Source of the DNA: Pseudomonas ceruminis
GTDB taxonomy: Bacteria; Pseudomonadota; Gammaproteobacteria; Pseudomonadales; Pseudomonadaceae
Assembly (NCBI RefSeq): GCF_021602025.1
Contig: NZ_BQHW01000041.1
Location: forward strand, 1 to 35,389
Direction: 5' to 3'
DNA: 35,389 bases
Numbering within the stretch: position 1 is the stretch's first letter; each line of letters opens with the position of its first letter. Positions 9,253-15,715 of this stretch are shown piece by piece. The notes beneath the pieces were generated by a model. The model made no database searches, had not been told where the DNA came from, and saw only the letters and a list, made by a program, of their open reading frames with translations. A program made the translations under genes and the position numbers.

Positions 9253-10911
9253 ATGCGTCCTCTGGCCGTGCCCCTGATCGTATTGCTCTGGGCCAGCCTG
9301 GCTCATGCAGAGCCATTGCCAGGTTACCTCGACAGCCATGAATACGAGCGCCGCCTGCCCACCGATAACCTGCCAGTAGAGGCCTATCGCCCGGTTGTGA
9401 CGGACGTGCGGTGGTCGGCACCCCGCACGACCGCCCCGTTGTCGAACGCAACGCAACTGGTCTTGCACAAGGTGCGCTTCGAGGGCGGTACGGTCTTTCC
9501 CTTGAGTGAGCTGCGCGAGCACTACCAGCCGCTGATCGGCCGTGAGATCACCGTAGGCGAGCTGCAGCAGTTCACCGAACGCCTGACCCAACGCTACCAG
9601 CGTGACGGCTATCCGCTGTCGTATGCCTACCTGCCACCTCAGGACCTTGCTGAGGGCCGCGTGCACGTGGTGCTGGTGGAGGGCTATATCCACGACTATG
9701 AGCTGTTAGGTGATATCGGCCCGGCAGCAGCCTACCTCGAGCAGATGATGGCGCGGTTGCAGGCTGAGCGGCCCCTGACCCAGGCGGCGCTCGAGCGGTT
9801 CACCGGCTTGGCGCAACGCATGCCTGGCCTGAGCGTGTACGCCGAAGTTGCGGCGGCGCAGGTCCCTGGCGATGCAGCACGGCTCAGGCTTCACGTGTGG
9901 CGCAAGCCGTACGCTGCAGGTGTAACACTGACCGCTGGCAGCCGCGAGAACCCACAGGCGCTGGCCAAGGTTTCCAGTAACGCCCAGACACGCTTCGCCG
10001 AGCAGTTGACGGCGAGCTTTCTGCTGCCCCCGGGCGATGACCGAACGCATTACCAGCGGCTCGACTACAGCCAGTACCTGGACGCGCAAGGCAGCCAGTT
10101 GCTGTTATCGGCCAAGCGTTATCGCAGCGAACCGGGCACACGGGTGCGCCTGCAGGACGGCACCGACCTCACTCAGCGCCGGCAGGTCGAACAGTATGCG
10201 ATCGGCCTCGGCCAGGCGCTGATGGTTGAGCGCAATGAATGGATCAACCTGTCCGGGCGGCTTTATTCAAGCAGTGAGCACCTCGAACAACGGATCTGCT
10301 GTCAGCGTGAATACGACACTGCTGTACGCGGGTTGTCATTCGAAGGCGACTGGCGCAAGGGCGATGAGCGCCGACTGCGCATCGTCAGTGCCGGCGTCTA
10401 CCAAGGCCTGGATTACCTGGGGGCGCGCAGCGATGCCGACTACGACATGGACTTTCTACGCTTTCAGGTCTCGGGTTTGCAGAGCGATCAGTTGTTCGAC
10501 AACTGGCAGGGCGTGGTGTCCGCTGCGCTCTACTGGAGCGATGACAGGTTGCCCGACAGTGAGCGCGCGGTATTTGGCGGGCAGCATTTCGCACGGGGTT
10601 ACCCCAGCGACCAGGCCGCCGGCGACAAGGGCTGGGGTGTCGCTTATGAGCTGAACTACCGGTTAACGCCTGGCGCTGGCTGGCTGAAGGTTGTGCAGCC
10701 CTATGCAGTGCTCGATGCTGCCCAGGCCTGGTACAACGGCGGGCCTTACGAGGATGCGCACATGGGCTCAGTGGCGCTTGGTGTGCGCCTGGGCGATGGG
10801 CACCATGGCAACGTGGCGCTGGAAGTCGCCAGACCGCTGGCGGATGAGGCACTTGATAGCGCCAGCCGCACGGTCCGACTGATGTTGAACATCAGCTATC
10901 AACTGGAATGA
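9253..10911 (+). CDS. TpsB/ShlB-type outer-membrane transporter (two-partner secretion), partner not in window
   Basis: A 552-residue protein with a cleavable signal peptide (residues 1-19, ending SLAHA). After a linker of about 45 residues comes a POTRA_2 domain (about 72-150: LHKVRFEGGTVFPLSELR through LAEGRVHVVLVEGYI). A 16-strand beta-barrel follows, with the family loop motif in the form FARGYPSDQAAGDKGWG (residues about 442-458; consensus (V/A)RGY...GD.G). It ends in an aromatic-containing strand (LMLNISYQLE). Length and architecture match FhaC/ShlB/HecB. Such proteins export one large TpsA exoprotein (adhesin, cytolysin or CDI toxin) encoded next to them. Here the downstream neighbour is a convergent regulator and no TpsA is present. 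It lies 92 bases after pbpC on the same strand, so read-through is possible. The substrate cannot be told. Confidence 0.88.
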   Translation: MRPLAVPLIVLLWASLAHAEPLPGYLDSHEYERRLPTDNLPVEAYRPVVTDVRWSAPRTTAPLSNATQLVLHKVRFEGGTVFPLSELREHYQPLIGREITVGELQQFTERLTQRYQRDGYPLSYAYLPPQDLAEGRVHVVLVEGYIHDYELLGDIGPAAAYLEQMMARLQAERPLTQAALERFTGLAQRMPGLSVYAEVAAAQVPGDAARLRLHVWRKPYAAGVTLTAGSRENPQALAKVSSNAQTRFAEQLTASFLLPPGDDRTHYQRLDYSQYLDAQGSQLLLSAKRYRSEPGTRVRLQDGTDLTQRRQVEQYAIGLGQALMVERNEWINLSGRLYSSSEHLEQRICCQREYDTAVRGLSFEGDWRKGDERRLRIVSAGVYQGLDYLGARSDADYDMDFLRFQVSGLQSDQLFDNWQGVVSAALYWSDDRLPDSERAVFGGQHFARGYPSDQAAGDKGWGVAYELNYRLTPGAGWLKVVQPYAVLDAAQAWYNGGPYEDAHMGSVALGVRLGDGHHGNVALEVARPLADEALDSASRTVRLMLNISYQLE

Positions 10912-10916
10912 ACGTG

Positions 10917-10947
10917 CTGTAGGCGCGACACGCGGCCGCTCCTACAG
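10917..10947. repeat. REP-like palindrome between convergent genes
   Basis: CTGTAGG (10917-10923) and CCTACAG (10941-10947) are perfect 7-base arms around GCGCGACACGCGGCCGCT. Read on the minus strand this is TGTAGGAGCGGC...GTGTCGCG, a form of the interspersed palindromes frequent in P. putida intergenic DNA. Its place between two convergent genes suggests a shared transcription stop or REP function. Confidence 0.6.
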
Positions 10948-10958
10948 ACGCAGCCTTG

Positions 10959-11741
10959 CTAGTGGGTAATGAAGCGCTGATGCACGGGCGATGAACTTGG
11001 CGTCAACGCCAGCGCCAGCTGCGTGCGGTTGTGCATATGAGTCAAACGCAGCACCTGGGAGACGTAAAGCTTCACGGTGTTCTCGGTGATGCCCAACTCG
11101 CAGGCGATCTGGTAATTGGTCTTGCCCTTGCTCACCAGCCGTGCCACTTCTAGCTGGCGCGGGGACAGCTTCTCGAACGCTGCGGGCAGCTCGCCTTCGG
11201 GCTCCTCAGGGTCGGTGGAGCGACGGTGAACACCCTGGCCGCGGGCCTTCTCCAGGTCCTGGTAAAGCTCATCGATGGAGCCTGCCAGGTCCTGTAGCCG
11301 CTGGTTGAGACTGCCTAGGTCCTGGAAGTTCGCTTTGCGCTCCTGCAGTACCTGCTCCTGGCGGCGCACCCCTTCGAGCAGTTCGTCGAGGTTCATGGGC
11401 TTCTGGTAATAGTCGGCGAAGCCCTCGCGCAGGGCCCGGATCACGTCCTGCTTGTCGGCACGGCCGGTGAGCATGATCGCTTCGAACATGCGCTGGCGCC
11501 CGGCAATGTCCTTCAACGCCCGGCCCAGCTCGATGCCATCGCGTTCCGGCATGTGCAGGTCACACAACACCAGGCCGATGGCCTCGTCGGCAACGTAACG
11601 CTCAATGGCTTCGTCTGTGGAGTGTGCCGCTACACAGTGATGGCCCTGGCTTTCGAGAAATTCACATAGCTGTTCGACGATCGTTGCCTGATCATCAACC
11701 ACCAGGACCTTCACCTCACTGAATGACTTGTTCACGATCAA
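10959..11741 (-). CDS. pprB: PprB-like response regulator, receiver plus LuxR-type HTH
   Basis: A 260-residue transcription regulator. The receiver domain (about 10-125) has the acidic pair D16-D17, phospho-acceptor D61 (LVLCDLHMPERDG), the LTGRA switch and the conserved Lys in YYQKP. A charged, probably coiled-coil linker (about 127-165) is followed by an acidic loop. The C-terminal LuxR/NarL helix-turn-helix spans about 190-235 (LSPRQLEVARLVSKGKTNYQ). The call as PprB rests on this architecture and on the adjacent FppA-type prepilin peptidase, the same pairing as fppA-pprB in P. aeruginosa, where PprB drives Tad (Flp) pili, CupE fimbriae and BapA. No histidine kinase is beside it; in P. aeruginosa the kinase PprA is also encoded nearby. 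The gene follows fppA by 111 bases on the same strand, with a perfect inverted repeat at 11815-11833. Confidence 0.8.
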   Translation of the reverse strand: MIVNKSFSEVKVLVVDDQATIVEQLCEFLESQGHHCVAAHSTDEAIERYVADEAIGLVLCDLHMPERDGIELGRALKDIAGRQRMFEAIMLTGRADKQDVIRALREGFADYYQKPMNLDELLEGVRRQEQVLQERKANFQDLGSLNQRLQDLAGSIDELYQDLEKARGQGVHRRSTDPEEPEGELPAAFEKLSPRQLEVARLVSKGKTNYQIACELGITENTVKLYVSQVLRLTHMHNRTQLALALTPSSSPVHQRFITH

Positions 11742-11814
11742 CTCCCTGTTCGTATACGGCCCAGCTCCCGGGCCAGACGCTCTGGCAGCTTAAAAGTAGA
11801 CGCTGCCGGCGGTT

Positions 11815-11833
11815 CTGTACAAGACATGTACAG
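11815..11833. promoter_or_regulatory. 19-base inverted repeat upstream of pprB, candidate operator
   Basis: CTGTACA-AGACA-TGTACAG is a perfect 7-base dyad with a 5-base centre, lying 74-92 bases before the pprB start and 20 bases after the fppA stop. The symmetry, half-site length and centre spacing fit a dimeric regulator. It could equally act as a weak RNA hairpin; no T-run follows on either strand. Confidence 0.5.
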
Positions 11834-11852
11834 CATCGGACCGCAGGGATGG

Positions 11853-12323
11853 TCATTGGATCCATACCGCTGTCAGCAGAAAACCGGCCAGCACATAAGG
11901 CACGAAGGCCTGCTTGTCACCCATCTCTTCGGTCAGGGCCTGCAGGCGCTTTTTCACCTTGGGGTTGAGCAAGGTCCACAAGCGCCTGCGCGTCAGCAAC
12001 CACAGCAGTACGCTGACACCGGCACCGATGAAAGTGCCGAGCACGTACTGCGGGCTGGTCGCCAAGGCCAGGGCGCCCATCAATTTGACGTCGTCGGCGC
12101 CGAAGCGGCCAAGCATGTAGCCAGGCAAGGTCAGCAGCATGACGATGGCCAATGCCCAGCCTGCGTCGCTGGCATCGGCGCCGATCCAGGTATGACCAGT
12201 GACGAACAACCAGGCAAGGGCGCAGGCCGCCACCCCCAGGGTCAGTATGTTGGCGATCTGGCGTTCGCGGATATCTTGTTCAGTGCACAAGGCAAGCCAC
12301 ATCAGGAGAACAATGCTTTGCAT
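11853..12323 (-). CDS. fppA: type IVb prepilin peptidase, FppA/TadV-like (A24 family)
   Basis: A 156-residue integral membrane aspartic peptidase that cleaves the leader of Flp-type prepilins. The start MQSIVLL (12323) was preferred over the longer open frame because it opens directly on the first membrane helix, and the AGGAGAAC on the complementary side of the longer version is not a ribosome site for it. About five membrane segments are visible. The two catalytic aspartates appear to be D17 (CTEQDIRERQI) and D78 in GRFGADDVKLMG. The second motif is normally GxGD; here the residue before the Asp is Asp rather than Gly (GADD). The short form lacks the N-methylase domain of PilD. It lies upstream of pprB on the same strand. 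No flp, tad or rcp gene is within the window, so its substrate must be encoded elsewhere. Confidence 0.82.
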   Translation of the reverse strand: MQSIVLLMWLALCTEQDIRERQIANILTLGVAACALAWLFVTGHTWIGADASDAGWALAIVMLLTLPGYMLGRFGADDVKLMGALALATSPQYVLGTFIGAGVSVLLWLLTRRRLWTLLNPKVKKRLQALTEEMGDKQAFVPYVLAGFLLTAVWIQ

Positions 12324-12348
12324 TGGCAGGTCGCCATCCCTATTCGTT

Positions 12349-12399
12349 GAACACGTCTTCCCGGGCACCTCAGGGTTTCTATAGAGGGTAGACGTGTTC
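12349..12399. promoter_or_regulatory. 10-base perfect inverted repeat spanning the probable fppA promoter
   Basis: GAACACGTCT (12349-12358) and AGACGTGTTC (12390-12399) are exact reverse complements separated by 31 bases, 26-76 bases upstream of the fppA start. On the minus strand one arm sits 7 bases before a TATAGA hexamer (possible -10, plus-strand 12378-12383) and the other lies downstream of it. This arrangement could let a regulator loop across the promoter, or two dimers bind on either side. The -35 region is poor, in keeping with an activator-dependent or alternative-sigma promoter. Confidence 0.5.
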
Positions 12400-12439
12400 C
12401 GACGAGTGGGCATGGCACAATCATGAAATGCTGCCCGCA

Positions 12440-12464
12440 CCTTCGACTTTGTCACTTTCGAAGG
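12440..12464 (-). terminator. hairpin after the DUF4136 gene
   Basis: CCTTCGA (12440-12446) and TCGAAGG (12458-12464) form a perfect 7-base stem with an 11-base loop, starting 14 bases after the stop of the leftward lipoprotein gene. No T-tract follows, so it may be a Rho-dependent stop or a 3'-end stabiliser rather than a classical terminator. Confidence 0.4.
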
Positions 12465-12478
12465 CGGGGTCAGTGGCG

Positions 12479-13048
12479 TTATTTGGCTCGGCCGGGCGGG
12501 TAGTTGCCCAGCACTTCGCCCACGGTTTTCTGGATGGCGCTGTTGCGCTCCTCAGGGCTTGGCGGGTAGTTGTTCATGATTTGCTCGGCACTGCCGCGCC
12601 AGACCAGCTTGCCATCCCGGCCATCGAACATATCGACCTGAATGGTCGCCACCTTGTAGTCGACGCTGCGGGTCTCGTTGTACATCGGCCCGCCCCAGTA
12701 GCCTCCCCAGTACCCACCCCAGCCGCCACCATAGTTGGTGGTGATCTGCTGCTGGCGCTCCTCGACAATCAGGTAGGCCCGCACTTTGACATCCGCCCGG
12801 GCGTTGCCCTGAACCGGACGCAGGCCGCGTTGGTCGAGTTGCTCGGCAACCGCCTGGCGGATGCGCTGCTCGGTCAGGTCGCTCTTGATGCGTGGATCAT
12901 CCGGGCGGTATTGCAAGCCCGGTTCCTGCCAGGCCCAGCTGCGGTAGGCCGCGAAATCGCGGCTGGCATCGAAATCCTGTTGGACGTTGTTGCTGGAGCA
13001 GGCTGCGAGCAGCAGCGCAAGTGACAGTAGAACGAGGCGGCGCAACAT
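12479..13048 (-). CDS. DUF4136 lipoprotein (copy A)
   Basis: A 189-residue predicted lipoprotein: positively charged start, hydrophobic residues 5-14, lipobox LAAC and lipidated Cys17, with Ser at +2 suggesting sorting to the outer membrane. The mature part has the DUF4136 layout: DFAAYRSWAW near residues 31-40, a segment DQRGLRPVQ (about 72-80), a Gly/Trp/Tyr-rich insert (residues about 105-123, GGGWGGYWGGYWGG) and a C-terminal strand pattern ending in an NYPP motif. The function of DUF4136 is unknown. It sits 19 bases after a second DUF4136 gene on the same strand and is preceded by a fair ribosome site (CGGAGAACC). Both genes look like tandem paralogues that diverged, with different aromatic-glycine inserts. 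Confidence 0.85.
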   Translation of the reverse strand: MLRRLVLLSLALLLAACSSNNVQQDFDASRDFAAYRSWAWQEPGLQYRPDDPRIKSDLTEQRIRQAVAEQLDQRGLRPVQGNARADVKVRAYLIVEERQQQITTNYGGGWGGYWGGYWGGPMYNETRSVDYKVATIQVDMFDGRDGKLVWRGSAEQIMNNYPPSPEERNSAIQKTVGEVLGNYPPGRAK

Positions 13049-13067
13049 GATGGTTCTCCGTTAGACG

Positions 13068-13700
13068 TTAACTGGGAGGATAGCCGCTGAGCGCCTTGTG
13101 TACCGATTCGCGCAAGGCGGTTTCGCGATCGCGTGGCGAACTTTTGTCGCTGCCGCTTTCAGCGCTTGCGCTCCATACGGGCTGGCCGTTGCGGGCATCG
13201 AACAGGTCGATGCGCACCACCATCACTTCCACTTCGTAGGTGCGCACGATCGGCACGCTGCCATAAGCGCCATAGCCATTGCGGTAGCCGCCGAAGCCGA
13301 CACTGCTGTAGGGGTACGGGCCGTAATAGGGGTCGTAGTCGTAATCACGCACCTGGCGCAAGCGCCGCTCCAGGCGCATGTCGGCGCTGACCAGCAGGTC
13401 GCCGGTGGCGCCTCTGGCCGGGCGCAGGCCTTGCTGGTCGAGCGCACTGCTGACGGCATCGGCCAGTTGCCCGGGGTTGGCGTCGGCGCTGCCGGTTGGC
13501 AACTGACCGCCACGCCAGCTCCAGCTACGGTAGCGCCCATAGTCGCGCGTAGGTGCCGGGTAGGCACTGGCGTCGAAGGTGGCGGCCGCCTGCACGGGGG
13601 CCGGTGGCAGCGGGCGGCTGCTGGCCACATAGGGGTTGCTGCCTTGGCAGGCGGTCAAGGCCAAGGGCAGCAAGGCCAGCCACAACAGTCGGTACGGCAT
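13068..13700 (-). CDS. DUF4136 lipoprotein (copy B)
   Basis: A 210-residue predicted lipoprotein with lipobox LTAC and Cys18, Gln at +2 (outer-membrane type). It shares with copy A the pattern [10 protein letters not shown], the DQQGLRPA segment, the [20 protein letters not shown] stretch (copy A has IQVDMFDGRDGKLVWRGS), and the terminal YPP. The intervening loop is Tyr/Gly/Pro-rich (about 125-150). A strong Shine-Dalgarno (GGGAGGA) precedes the ATG at 13700. It follows cmoM by 21 bases on the same strand and is followed by copy A after 19 bases, so the four genes from 14773 down to 12479 may form one transcript. No enzymatic residues are recognised; a structural envelope role is only a guess. 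Confidence 0.85.
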   Translation of the reverse strand: MPYRLLWLALLPLALTACQGSNPYVASSRPLPPAPVQAAATFDASAYPAPTRDYGRYRSWSWRGGQLPTGSADANPGQLADAVSSALDQQGLRPARGATGDLLVSADMRLERRLRQVRDYDYDPYYGPYPYSSVGFGGYRNGYGAYGSVPIVRTYEVEVMVVRIDLFDARNGQPVWSASAESGSDKSSPRDRETALRESVHKALSGYPPS

Positions 13701-13721
13701 GTATTCCTCCCGGCAGGCGGA

Positions 13722-14471
13722 TCAACGGGGGCGGCATATCCAGTGCAGATAGCGGCCAAGCCCGGCGAAGCTTGGGTGACGGCGGTGGGCCAGTTCCATT
13801 TCCAGCAAGTCGAGCAGCTCGGCCTTGGCCTGGAATTCCTTGGGCATATAGTCGTGAAACACCCTCACGCCACTCTCGCTTTCCACGTGCCACATGGGTT
13901 CAAGTTGCGCCTTGAGTTCACGCGGATCAAGCGGTTTCTGCGGGGTAAGGCTCTGCTTTTCACCTTCCAGGCGGTTGCTGCGCAACTTGCGGAAATGGCT
14001 TTTGAGCAGGTTGCGATAGACCAGCGCGTCACGGTTGTAGAATGCCAACGACAACCACCCACCGGGGGCAGTCAGCTGGTGCAGCACCGGCAGAATGCTT
14101 TCTGGTTCGGCCAGCCATTCGAGCACCGCATGGCACAGCACCAGGTCATAGGGTTCGGTGAGTTGGCCGAGCAGGTCCTGCCAGGGTGCCTGAATGAACG
14201 TTGCCGGCTGGCCTGCCTCGGCAAAGCGTTCCCGGGCGCCATCGAGCATCGGCGCGGCGGGTTCGGCGAGGGTCAGGTGATGGCCGCGCTCGGCCAACCA
14301 CAGGGCCATGTGACCAAGCCCGGCGCCGATGTCCAGCACCCGCAGCGGCCGGTCCGGCAGGGCTTCGGCCAGGTCGGCCTGGAGCACGGCCAGGCGGATC
14401 GCGCCCTTGGCACCTCCGTAGATCTTCTCGGCAAAACGGGTGGCCAGCTCATCGAAGTGACGGTCGTTCAT
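13722..14471 (-). CDS. cmoM: tRNA 5-carboxymethoxyuridine methyltransferase CmoM
   Basis: A class I SAM-dependent methyltransferase of 249 residues, matching E. coli CmoM (formerly SmtA) along its length. It has the opening MNDRHFDELATRFAEKIYGG, SAM motif LDIGAGLGHMALWLAERGH (about 46-64), the HAVLEWLAEPESIL segment, the LSLAFYNRDAL strand, and the C-terminal GVRVFHDY motif followed by a GRYLHW close. CmoM methylates the carboxyl of cmo5U34 in certain tRNAs to mcmo5U, widening wobble decoding. The ATG at 14471 overlaps the stop of the upstream mazG-like gene by four bases (ATGA), so the two are translationally coupled. The longer open frame upstream is not used because it lacks similarity. 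Confidence 0.9.
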   Translation of the reverse strand: MNDRHFDELATRFAEKIYGGAKGAIRLAVLQADLAEALPDRPLRVLDIGAGLGHMALWLAERGHHLTLAEPAAPMLDGARERFAEAGQPATFIQAPWQDLLGQLTEPYDLVLCHAVLEWLAEPESILPVLHQLTAPGGWLSLAFYNRDALVYRNLLKSHFRKLRSNRLEGEKQSLTPQKPLDPRELKAQLEPMWHVESESGVRVFHDYMPKEFQAKAELLDLLEMELAHRRHPSFAGLGRYLHWICRPR

Positions 14472-14773
14472 CGGGCGAAGCGCCTCTCGCTGTCGGCCAG
14501 CTTGGCCCGAACTACCTGCTCCATGTCCAGGCCCAGTTCGCTGCACAGCAGCAACAGGTAGAGCACCACATCCCCCACTTCCTGGCCGGCATGGGCGAGT
14601 TCATCTGCAGGAAGCTGGCGCGATTGGTCTTCGCTCAGCCATTGGAAGATTTCCACCAGCTCGGCCATTTCCACGCTGGCGGCCATGGCCAGGTTCTTCG
14701 GGCTGTGGAAGCCGCGCCAGTCGTTGTTGTCGCGGATCCGGTGCAGGCGTTCGGTAAGTTCTTGCAGGTTCAT
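14468..14773 (-). CDS. MazG-like nucleotide pyrophosphohydrolase
   Basis: A 101-residue all-alpha NTP pyrophosphatase. The start MNLQELTERL at 14773 has a GGAGA-type ribosome site upstream (from CGAGGAGACCCCG). Metal-binding signature: EMAELVEIFQW (about 35-45) and EVGDVVLYLLLL (about 65-76), the ExxE...ExxD pattern of the MazG/RS21-C6 (dCTPase) group. Such enzymes hydrolyse non-canonical or excess dNTPs to the monophosphate and pyrophosphate. The single-domain size is like mammalian dCTPase or phage MazG, not the duplicated 260-residue MazG. It overlaps cmoM by four bases. The exact nucleotide cannot be read from sequence. Confidence 0.85.
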   Translation of the reverse strand: MNLQELTERLHRIRDNNDWRGFHSPKNLAMAASVEMAELVEIFQWLSEDQSRQLPADELAHAGQEVGDVVLYLLLLCSELGLDMEQVVRAKLADSERRFAR

Positions 14774-14857
14774 CGGGGTCTCCTCGTGCTGCATAGCTTC
14801 GATGGAGGCCCGATGCAAAGCAAGTGGATTTGGCGCCGTGCCTGCAGCCCCGGCCCT

Positions 14858-15715
14858 CTAGAGCGCACCCCAGCGCCCGACCATGTGCAGCAACTGGCCA
14901 TGCCCATCCAGGCGCAGTGCGCCTGTTGGCCCTGGCGCACTGGCGCTCAGTACCACTTCCGACGGCAAGCGCACCGGCTTGCGGAAGTCCACCTCGAAGC
15001 TGTAGCCACTGTTCGGCAGGTGCGTATGCAGCGCCGCCAGTGCCATGGCCTTGCTCCACATGCCATGGGCGATGGCCTTGGGGAACCCGAACAACCGTGC
15101 GCTGGCACTGCTCAGGTGAATCGGGTTGTAGTCGCCGCAGACCTTGGCGTAGCGCCGGCCGATATCGCTGTCGGCGTACCAGCGCGTTGCTTCTGGCAAC
15201 GGTTGCGGCTCGCTGTCCTCGCTGTGTTCAGGCTGGCCCTGCAGCTTCAAACCACGCACCAGCATGCGGCTGGTTTCGCGCCACAGCAGGCCCAGGCCAT
15301 CCTCGGTTTCGGTGATCAGGTCGAACGTGCCGCCCTTGGGATGGGCCTGCAAGTTGTCGGCGTAGACCGAAAACCGCAGCCCGTCGATGCCACCCAAGGG
15401 GCGCAGCACCTCGATGCGGTTATGCAGGTGCACCAGGCCGAGCAATGGGAAGGGGAATTCGTGTGCGGTCAGCAGTTGCAGTTGCAAGGTGAAGGCCATC
15501 ACGTGTGGGTAGGTGCCTGGCAGGCGGCCGTCATCGGTGAAGTGGCACAGCCGACGGTAGGCCTCCAGGTTGCCAGGCTGCACGCGGATGACACAGCGCA
15601 GGCCATCGGCCGGCAGCGTATCGCCGCTGATCTTGCGCTTGCTGGCGGCGCGCAGGTAAAGGCTAGCGCGCGAAGCGGGGTGGGTCAGTTGGTGCCATTG
15701 GCGGTTCATGTTCAC
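14858..15715 (-). CDS. MaoC-like (R)-specific enoyl-CoA hydratase, hotdog fold
   Basis: A 285-residue protein with two hotdog halves. The C-terminal half carries the hydratase motif GDYNPIHLSSASARLFGFPK, with probable catalytic Asp195 and His200, followed by AIAHGMWSKA. The N-terminal half (about 25-150) looks degenerate, lacking the Asp/His pair. This is the two-domain layout of MFE2-type and mycobacterial HtdX-like hydratases. Expected reaction: reversible hydration of trans-2-enoyl-CoA or -ACP to the (R)-3-hydroxy thioester. Its ATG at 15715 overlaps the stop of the upstream ketoreductase by four bases, so hydratase and reductase are co-translated. In Pseudomonas such a pair could link fatty-acid degradation to (R)-3-hydroxyacyl precursors, but the acyl length and direction are not known. 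Confidence 0.85.
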   Translation of the reverse strand: MNMNRQWHQLTHPASRASLYLRAASKRKISGDTLPADGLRCVIRVQPGNLEAYRRLCHFTDDGRLPGTYPHVMAFTLQLQLLTAHEFPFPLLGLVHLHNRIEVLRPLGGIDGLRFSVYADNLQAHPKGGTFDLITETEDGLGLLWRETSRMLVRGLKLQGQPEHSEDSEPQPLPEATRWYADSDIGRRYAKVCGDYNPIHLSSASARLFGFPKAIAHGMWSKAMALAALHTHLPNSGYSFEVDFRKPVRLPSEVVLSASAPGPTGALRLDGHGQLLHMVGRWGAL

